Below, in pieces: positions 57,558 through 64,000 of a stretch of 64,000 nucleotides of DNA. The DNA is taken from NCBI GenBank assembly GCA_026131555.1, contig JAMXJH010000001.1, positions 411,463 through 475,462 on the forward strand. The letters are read 5' to 3'. The notes under the pieces are model-generated. The model saw only the letters and a program-made list of their open reading frames with translations, had not been told where the DNA came from and ran no database searches. The position numbers and the translations under genes are program-made. This DNA comes from Aerococcaceae bacterium NML190073 (GTDB lineage: Bacteria; Bacillota; Bacilli; Lactobacillales; Aerococcaceae). How positions within the stretch are numbered: position 1 is the first letter of the stretch; each line of letters begins with the position of its first letter.

Positions 57558-57765
57558 TGAATGAGGCAAAAATTCGGCGTGCCTGCGTTACTTTTTTTTG
57601 AAGTGAGGCGAAAATTCGGCGTGCCTGCGTTACTTTTTTTGAAATGAGCCGAAAATTCGGCATGCTGGGGTTACTTTTTTCTGAAGTGAGCTGAAATTTC
57701 GCGTGCCGGGGTCACTTTGATTTCGAGGACGGCTGTCATTCGGCGTGCCAGAGTCACTTTTGTTG
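57558..57765. repeat. 41-bp tandem repeat, about five copies
   Basis: Units start with TGAAGTGAG-like sequence at 57558, 57599, 57640, 57682 and a degenerate one near 57720. Most carry GAAAATTCGGCGTGCC, then GCGTTACTTTTTTT or GGGGTCACTTT. Each good unit includes a GCCGAA-AATTCGGC-type dyad. Divergence increases towards guaB. Confidence 0.85.
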
Positions 57766-57950
57766 CGCAACCCGTTGGCTGACCGCTTAGCTGGGCATTG
57801 TTTTTTTGAAGTGAGTCTGTCTTAACATGTGACAGGGTTTAATGACGATGAAGAAGTGACATGCTTGAAGGAAACTTATCAATAATTCGATGAGAAGACG
57901 ACCGATTGCATTAGAAAACTCAAAGAATTATAAAGGATGGGAATTTCATC

Positions 57951-57979
57951 TTGATACTTGTGGCTAAAGGTGTTATCTT
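57951..57979 (+). promoter_or_regulatory. Probable guaB promoter
   Basis: TTGATA (57951-57956), a 17-bp spacer and TATCTT (57974-57979), 70 bp before the guaB start. Confidence 0.6.
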
Positions 57980-58018
57980 AATAACAATATTTATTAGTAG
58001 CGCGTGTTTTTTAAGTAA

Positions 58019-59524
<1,506 letters not shown>

Positions 59525-59534
59525 ACCATACAAT

Positions 59535-59566
59535 AAGTTCTCAACGAGCAGTTGGGAACTTTTTGT
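59535..59566 (+). terminator. Terminator after guaB
   Basis: AAGTTCTCAAC (59535-59545) pairs with GTTGGGAACTT (59551-59561), then TTTT. Confidence 0.88.
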
Positions 59567-59662
59567 GTATGAGGAGAAATTTAAGTTTCAGTAAAGCTTT
59601 CGTGTTCCATGGTCAAAAGGTGTATAATGGAATGTGAGAAAGAGGTCGAAGGAGGCAATAAG

Positions 59663-60352
59663 ATGAGAATTCTTGTAGTAGATGATGATCGCGAAATCGT
59701 GGAATTGTTAAATATCTATTTGCGAAATGAAGGCTATGATGTACTGAAGGCATATAATGGGCAACAAGCGCTCAGTTATATACGTGCTGAAGCCGACATT
59801 CAACTGATTATTCTCGATGTTATGATGCCGAAAACAGACGGTTTGAGCGTTGTCGAGCAGTTGCGCAAAGGGAATTACGACGTGCCTGTCTTGATGTTGA
59901 GTGCGAAATCTTCGGACAATGACAAAATTCAAGGGTTAATGTCCGGAGCCGATGACTACGTGACGAAACCTTTCAATCCATTGGAAGTGATGGCGCGTGT
60001 GAAGTCTATTTTGCGTCGGCAACATAAATATTTGGAAGTGGTCGAACCTGATGTTGTTGAGGTGGGTCCTTTAATCATCAAGAAGGATTCTCACGAAGTG
60101 ACGACCATTACAGGCAAATCCATTCAGTTAACAGCGTTGGAGTTCGGTATTTTGTATTTATTGGCAACGCATCCGAACCGTGTATTCAGTGCGGAAGAGA
60201 TTTTTGAAGCGGTGTGGAACCAAGAGAGCATTGTCAGCGCCAAAACGGTGATGGTGCACGTCAGCCATTTGCGCAACAAGATTGAAGCTGCCACCGGTGG
60301 CGAGAAAGTGGTGCAAACCGTGTGGGGAGTAGGTTATAAAATTGAAAGCTAA
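59663..60352 (+). CDS. OmpR-family response regulator (VanR-like)
   Basis: A 229-residue regulator. The receiver domain has VVDDD, phosphoacceptor Asp52 in IILDVMMP and Lys in VTKPF. An OmpR winged helix follows (IQLTALEFGILYLLATHPNRVF; SAKTVMVHVSHLRNKIE; VWGVGYKIES). AAGGAGG precedes the ATG at 59663. It overlaps the kinase gene by 11 bp. Similarity to VanR/PhoB-type regulators and the following PBP5-like gene suggest a cell-wall stimulus. Confidence 0.93.
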   Translation: MRILVVDDDREIVELLNIYLRNEGYDVLKAYNGQQALSYIRAEADIQLIILDVMMPKTDGLSVVEQLRKGNYDVPVLMLSAKSSDNDKIQGLMSGADDYVTKPFNPLEVMARVKSILRRQHKYLEVVEPDVVEVGPLIIKKDSHEVTTITGKSIQLTALEFGILYLLATHPNRVFSAEEIFEAVWNQESIVSAKTVMVHVSHLRNKIEAATGGEKVVQTVWGVGYKIES

Positions 60353-61508
60353 ACAATATGAAGTATCCACGATGCGCTTATCGCGATCGGAACGACGAGA
60401 ACTTTTAATTGAAGCAATTGTCACATTTGGGATTATCCTATTTCTGTATTTAGGTGTTGTGTTGCTGTACCGTGAATTGATTGATCGTCCGTTTGTTTTT
60501 TTGGGTGAAACGAAGTCATTGCAGGAACGTTTAGAGATTAGTCCGGCGACGACGCAAGCATTGCTTTATGGGTCAATGGTAGTGACGTTTATCTTTGGTT
60601 TTTTGGTTACGAATTGGCGAGTTCAACGTCGCATTCAACAAATGCAGCTAGCACATATTTTGGAAGAACTGAAGTATATCGCTAAAGGGAATTACGAGCA
60701 TCGTTTGTCGGAAGTAGATCGAGGGGAAATGAATGAAGTCATTACCAGTATCAATCATTTAGTGGACAGTACCGTAGAGGCGATGGAGGAAGAACGGCGC
60801 ATAGAGAAGACGAAAGATGAATTGGTTACGAACATCGGGCATGATATTCGGACACCATTGACCTCCATTATTGGTTATCTCGGATTGATTGAGAATCAGC
60901 AATACAAATCGATAGAAGAAGTGCTCGAATATACGCATATCGCCTATACAAAAGCGCTCCACATGCAAACATTAGTCAACGATTTATTTGACTACACCGC
61001 TTTGCGTCAAACAACGTATCGATTGCAACCACAAGCGATTCGTCTCGATTTGTTTTTGGCGCAATTGGTGGCTGATTTTGAATTGGAAGCGAGCGAGAAA
61101 GAGATTACGGTGAATATTCAAGTGCAGCCATCTGATTTAGTTGCCTATCTTGATGTTGACAAAATGGCGCGCGTTTTCCACAATTTGATGTCAAACGCCT
61201 TAAAGTACGGCAAAGGTGCCAGTGTAATTGAATTGCTCGCTTACAAAAAAAATCACAAAACCTCTTCTGAAAAATGTCAAGACGTGGTAGAATTTGAAGT
61301 GCGAAACAACGGGGAAGCAATTCCTGAAGCCGAATTGGACATGATTTTTGAGCGGAGCTATCGTGCGGACAGATCACGAACAGCCGAGCAATTAGGGAGC
61401 GGCTTAGGTCTTGCGATTGTGAAGAATATTGTCGAACTCCATCAAGGAACGGTATTAGCAGAAAATGTTGATGGATTCGTGGTGTTTCGCATCACATTAC
61501 CACAATAA
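60342..61508 (+). CDS. Sensor histidine kinase (VanS-like)
   Basis: A 388-residue kinase. Two transmembrane helices (about 25-44 and 76-91) enclose a short outer loop of about 30 residues, too small for a classical sensor domain. HAMP-like sequence and the H-box IGHDIRTPLTSIIGYL with His167 follow. The catalytic domain shows NLMSNALKYGKG, FERSYRADRS and GSGLGLAIVKNIV. The TTG start overlaps the regulator's end, and GGAGTAGG lies upstream. Operonic with the DacA-like gene, which begins 13 bp after the stop. Confidence 0.92.
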   Translation: MKAKQYEVSTMRLSRSERRELLIEAIVTFGIILFLYLGVVLLYRELIDRPFVFLGETKSLQERLEISPATTQALLYGSMVVTFIFGFLVTNWRVQRRIQQMQLAHILEELKYIAKGNYEHRLSEVDRGEMNEVITSINHLVDSTVEAMEEERRIEKTKDELVTNIGHDIRTPLTSIIGYLGLIENQQYKSIEEVLEYTHIAYTKALHMQTLVNDLFDYTALRQTTYRLQPQAIRLDLFLAQLVADFELEASEKEITVNIQVQPSDLVAYLDVDKMARVFHNLMSNALKYGKGASVIELLAYKKNHKTSSEKCQDVVEFEVRNNGEAIPEAELDMIFERSYRADRSRTAEQLGSGLGLAIVKNIVELHQGTVLAENVDGFVVFRITLPQ

Positions 61509-61521
61509 ATAAGGTGACGAT

Positions 61522-62832
61522 ATGAAATTATTAAAGAAATGGATGGCAGCATGGCTGATGTTGAGTATGGGATTTCACCATACATCCTCAGTTTATGCGC
61601 AAGCTGAGCCACCGGCAACAAGCGCGAAATCAGCAATGATTATTAGCGGCGAGAATGGGCAGATTTTGTATGAACACGAAGCAAAAGTCCAAGTCGAATT
61701 ATCAGATGTAACCAAACTGTTGAGTGTCTACTTGGTGTATCAAGCGATAGACGAAGGCAAATTAAAGTCGGATACGCCAGTGCTCATCTCTGACAAAGCA
61801 TATGCTGTCAGCCAAGATTACGATATCCCGAACGTGCCGTTGCGCCAAGATTTTGACTACACGGTTGAGGAATTGTTGGAAGCAGTTGGCGTAACAGGGG
61901 CAAATGGTGCAATGATTGCGCTCGCTGAGAAAGTCGCAGGTTCAGAAGAGAAATTCGTGGAGCTCATGCATGCGCAATTACAAGAATGGCACATTGATGA
62001 GGTGCAATTGTGGAATGCGACCGGTTTGACGGATAAATATTCGCCGACGGATGTTGACAGCATTGCGAAGGGCAAACAGAATCGTTTATCAGGGGAAGCC
62101 GTAGCAAAAATCGCTTACCATTTGTACCAAGACTATCCTGATTACTTGCAGTATACTAAGCAACGTAAGCAACGCTTTAAGGATAAGACGGATGACCCAT
62201 TTGACATGACCAACCCGAATACTTTCTTAGAATCGTACGAAGCTGTGGACGGGTGGCATATTGGGTACTCGCATAAAGACGGTGCAAGCATGGTTGCCAC
62301 CACTAACAAAAACAATATGCGCACGATTGCGGTAGTGCTCGGAACAGACAAGCCGGAAACCCGTTATCAAGAAGCAAAGAAGCTATTAGATTACGTTTAC
62401 GCGGCGTATTCTCGGCAAACCATCGTTAGACAAGGAGATGCCGTTACGCAAATCGGGCAAATATCAGTCGCCAACGGTGCAAGTATGTATGCGCCGATTC
62501 AGTATGCGGAGACATTACATTTGGTAGTGCCGCTGACAGACACCACGCCGAGATATGACTACACGTTTATGCCGAATGCGACTGAGTTTAATGAAGCGCG
62601 GCAATTAATCGCCCCGGTTCAACAAGATACAACAATCGGCAGCATTCAGGTCAATGTTAAAGATTATCCAATGAAGTTTTTGGATGATGCGCGAGCGAAT
62701 CACGTCAATGTCAAAATTAGTGAACCGATTGAAGAAGCTGCATGGTATACGCAGTTTTGGCGACATACCTCATCAGCCGTTTCACAAGCGTGGGAAGCGA
62801 CACGGAAGTTTTTCACAGATTTATTTAATTAG
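61522..62832 (+). CDS. PBP5/DacA-family protein with altered catalytic motifs
   Basis: A 436-residue exported protein with the S11 D,D-carboxypeptidase fold: a signal peptide ending near VYAQA, the penicillin-binding domain (about 33-285), the PBP5 C-terminal beta domain (about 300-390) and an amphipathic tail near WYTQFWRH that would touch the membrane. Where active homologues read ASMTK this protein has SDVTK, with Asp62 in place of the nucleophilic Ser. SAN/SGN reads GAN (126-128), and KTG reads HIG (246-248). Surrounding sequence (GENGQILYEHEA, NVPLRQDFDYTVEELLEA) aligns without gaps. It probably does not cleave D-Ala and may act as a binding or sensing partner for the adjoining kinase. 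Loss of activity is inferred. Confidence 0.85.
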   Translation: MKLLKKWMAAWLMLSMGFHHTSSVYAQAEPPATSAKSAMIISGENGQILYEHEAKVQVELSDVTKLLSVYLVYQAIDEGKLKSDTPVLISDKAYAVSQDYDIPNVPLRQDFDYTVEELLEAVGVTGANGAMIALAEKVAGSEEKFVELMHAQLQEWHIDEVQLWNATGLTDKYSPTDVDSIAKGKQNRLSGEAVAKIAYHLYQDYPDYLQYTKQRKQRFKDKTDDPFDMTNPNTFLESYEAVDGWHIGYSHKDGASMVATTNKNNMRTIAVVLGTDKPETRYQEAKKLLDYVYAAYSRQTIVRQGDAVTQIGQISVANGASMYAPIQYAETLHLVVPLTDTTPRYDYTFMPNATEFNEARQLIAPVQQDTTIGSIQVNVKDYPMKFLDDARANHVNVKISEPIEEAAWYTQFWRHTSSAVSQAWEATRKFFTDLFN

Positions 62833-62841
62833 GAGGACAAA

Positions 62842-63339
62842 ATGGCTAAAGAAATCGCAATTTTAGCAGGGGGATGCTTCTGGTGTATGGTGCATCCTTT
62901 TGATCAGTGGGATGGGGTTGAATCTGTTGTGTCCGGATATACCGGCGGTCATACAGTGAATCCAACCTATAAGGAAGTGTGCAGCGGGACGACAGGGCAC
63001 ACCGAAGCAGTCAAAATCACCTTTGATCCGGAAGTGATTTCTTATGAGAAGTTGCTTGATATTTATTGGGCGATTAGTGACCCAACAGATAGTGGCGGTC
63101 AATTTGTTGATCGCGGAACGTCGTATCGTCCGGGAATTTTTTATACAAATGAAGCGCAACGGCAGAAAGCAGAAGCGTCGAAAGCAGCGCTAGAAGCAAG
63201 CGGACGTTATGATAAGCCGATTGTTACGGAAATTACAGAGGCAGGACCTTTCTATGATGCGGAAGATTACCACCAAGATTTCTATAAGAAGGAACCCGCC
63301 CATTATCAACGCTACCGCAGTTCATCCGGACGCCCATAG
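62842..63339 (+). CDS. msrA: Peptide methionine sulfoxide reductase MsrA
   Basis: A 165-residue enzyme reducing methionine-S-sulfoxide in proteins with thioredoxin. The active site is [12 protein letters not shown] with catalytic Cys12, followed by [22 protein letters not shown]. Ends [17 protein letters not shown] precedes the ATG. It follows the DacA-like gene by 9 bp, so may be in the same transcript. Confidence 0.96.
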   Translation: MAKEIAILAGGCFWCMVHPFDQWDGVESVVSGYTGGHTVNPTYKEVCSGTTGHTEAVKITFDPEVISYEKLLDIYWAISDPTDSGGQFVDRGTSYRPGIFYTNEAQRQKAEASKAALEASGRYDKPIVTEITEAGPFYDAEDYHQDFYKKEPAHYQRYRSSSGRP

Positions 63340-63346
63340 ATCAATC

Positions 63347-63385
63347 ATTCCCTTTAGTTCAATCGCAACTAAGGGGAATTTATTA
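63347..63385 (+). terminator. Terminator after msrA
   Basis: ATTCCCTTTAGTT (63347-63359) pairs with AACTAAGGGGAAT (63367-63379) with one wobble pair, followed by TTTATT. Confidence 0.88.
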
Positions 63386-63577
63386 TGCCGTAAGTGATGG
63401 TATTCGAACATGAGTGAGCGATGTTAAACGGTAACCATCCCACCTCGCACAAAAAACATCCGGCATTGACATCGTTTGGAACATCGAGTAGCCATCCACT
63501 TCAAATATGTACGGTAACAGAGTTGTGACAGAAACATCTCGAATGGAGGTGGCGAAATAAATGGTAGTCATTTTCAT
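63383..63577 (-). CDS. Possible 64-residue protein with a strong ribosome-binding site
   Basis: On the minus strand, AAAGGAGG lies 7 bases before ATG (63577). The product (MKMTTIYFATSIRDVSVTTL, then LPYIFEVDGYSMFQ, ending VRIPSLTA) is not recognised and has no obvious membrane segment. A TTGCAA/TATACC pair with 16-bp spacing lies upstream. The rest of 63340-63677 holds terminators and the tRNA promoter. Reported because of the ribosome-binding site only. Confidence 0.35.
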   Translation of the reverse strand: MKMTTIYFATSIRDVSVTTLLPYIFEVDGYSMFQTMSMPDVFCARWDGYRLTSLTHVRIPSLTA

Positions 63578-63632
63578 TGTAAACCTCCTTTTTTGCCGGT
63601 ATAAATAAGTTCATAAAGTTTGCAATTAAGGC

Positions 63633-63662
63633 TTGACATTCAGGGGGAGAATACCTTATCAT
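63633..63662 (+). promoter_or_regulatory. Promoter of the tRNA cluster
   Basis: TTGACA (63633-63638), an 18-bp spacer and TATCAT (63657-63662), 15 bp before the first tRNA. Confidence 0.75.
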
Positions 63663-63677
63663 AGTGAAGTCGTTAGC

Positions 63678-63750
63678 GAGTCATTAGCTCAGTTGGTAGA
63701 GCATCTGACTTTTAATCAGAGGGTCACAGGTTCGAGCCCTGTATGACTCA
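63678..63750 (+). tRNA. tRNA-Lys (anticodon TTT)
   Basis: 73 nt. Acceptor GAGTCAT pairs with ATGACTC, discriminator A, anticodon loop CTTTTAA, TTCGAGC T-loop. CCA is not encoded. Confidence 0.97.
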
Positions 63751-63763
63751 TTCGCATAGCGGC

Positions 63764-63836
63764 GCCGGCTTAGCTCAGTTGGTAGAGCATCTGATTTGTA
63801 ATCAGAGGGTCGAGGGTTCAAGTCCTTTAGCCGGCA
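63764..63836 (+). tRNA. tRNA-Thr (anticodon TGT), copy 1
   Basis: 73 nt. Acceptor GCCGGCT pairs with AGCCGGC, discriminator A, anticodon loop TTTGTAA, TTCAAGT T-loop. CCA not encoded. Confidence 0.97.
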
Positions 63837-63876
63837 TTGGTCGTTTCATGATGATGTAACTACCTTGTATATTTAA

Positions 63877-63949
63877 GCCGGCTTAGCTCAGTTGGTAGAG
63901 CATCTGATTTGTAATCAGAGGGTCGAGGGTTCAAGTCCTTTAGCCGGCA
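63877..63949 (+). tRNA. tRNA-Thr (anticodon TGT), copy 2
   Basis: Identical in sequence to the copy 113 bp upstream, indicating recent duplication or gene conversion. CCA not encoded. Confidence 0.97.
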
Positions 63950-63956
63950 TTGAAAC

Positions 63957-64000
63957 GCGGAAATAGTTCAGTGGTAGAACACCACCTTGCCAAGGTGGGG
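63957..64000 (+). tRNA. tRNA-Gly (anticodon GCC), cut by the window end
   Basis: First 44 nt: acceptor GCGGAAA, D-arm GTTCAGTGGTAGAAC and the anticodon arm with loop TTGCCAA. The 3' half lies beyond the window. Confidence 0.93.

Noticed and set aside
57558..57765. CRISPR array
   Set aside because: Period is 41 bp, whole units are similar to one another, and there are no conserved 25-40 bp repeats with unique spacers and no cas genes nearby.
59663..61508. True vancomycin-resistance operon
   Set aside because: Only the regulatory pair resembles VanRS. No vanH, ligase or vanX-like gene is present, and the following PBP5-like protein lacks catalytic motifs.

Overview
The window is a chromosomal replication-origin region of a low-GC Gram-positive bacterium of the order Lactobacillales. 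Aerococcaceae or Carnobacteriaceae-like is my best guess, and no rRNA is present to decide it. The evidence is the classical Firmicute origin gene set (dnaA, dnaN, yaaA, recF, gyrB, gyrA, rpsF-ssb-rpsR, gdpP-rplI-dnaB leftwards; rpmH, rnpA-yidC-jag, mnmE, mnmG, rsmG-parA-parB, ychF, guaB rightwards), GlnR control of glnA, CcpA cre-like sites, sortase LPXTG signals and PTS sugar uptake, with no sporulation locus. DnaA boxes fill both sides of dnaA (25.9-26.0 kb and 27.4-27.8 kb), so forks leave the centre in both directions, and most core genes are co-oriented with them.

Left end (1-5 kb) is AT-rich accessory DNA: a CadC-type metal sensor, a frameshifted HTH gene, a serine resolvase beside a 13-bp inverted repeat, a decayed RelE-type toxin-antitoxin pair and a few unrecognised genes. 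Next come a cytoplasmic alpha-amylase (5-6.5 kb), an intergenic region with roughly 42-bp periodic AT-rich repeats, glnR-glnA, and an opposite-strand C39-like peptidase, CDF transporter and purA. A compact SigO/RsoA/YvrJ-like split sigma cassette sits at 12.5-13.3 kb. The core block dnaB-rplI-gdpP-rpsR-ssb-rpsF-gyrA-gyrB-recF-yaaA-dnaN-dnaA follows, with two perfect parS sites.

Right of the origin the usual rpmH-rnpA-yidC-jag-mnmE string is broken twice. About 8 kb between rpmH and rnpA holds a quorum-sensing module: a 37-residue double-glycine peptide gene (30283-30396), an AgrC/ComD-type kinase and a LytTR regulator, with spaced direct repeats upstream. It also holds an LPXTG surface protein, an ABC exporter and a secreted ZinT zinc protein. 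About 9 kb between jag and mnmE holds trehalose uptake (treP-treC, with treR further right), a GerMN lipoprotein and a cellobiose/lactose-type PTS operon.

The right third returns to core genes (mnmE, two Nudix hydrolases, mnmG, rsmG-parA-parB, DUF951, ychF, DUF1129, guaB). An 860-bp repeat-rich gap before guaB contains a perfect 38-bp palindrome and a 41-bp tandem repeat. Then comes a VanRS-like two-component pair next to a PBP5-family protein in which all three catalytic motifs appear altered, followed by msrA and a tRNA cluster (Lys, Thr, Thr, start of Gly).

The most interesting items are the EntF/CbnS-like pheromone gene with its sensor pair, the apparently inactive DacA-like protein, the split sigma cassette, the two related repeat arrays, and everted parS half-sites just ahead of rsmG-parAB.
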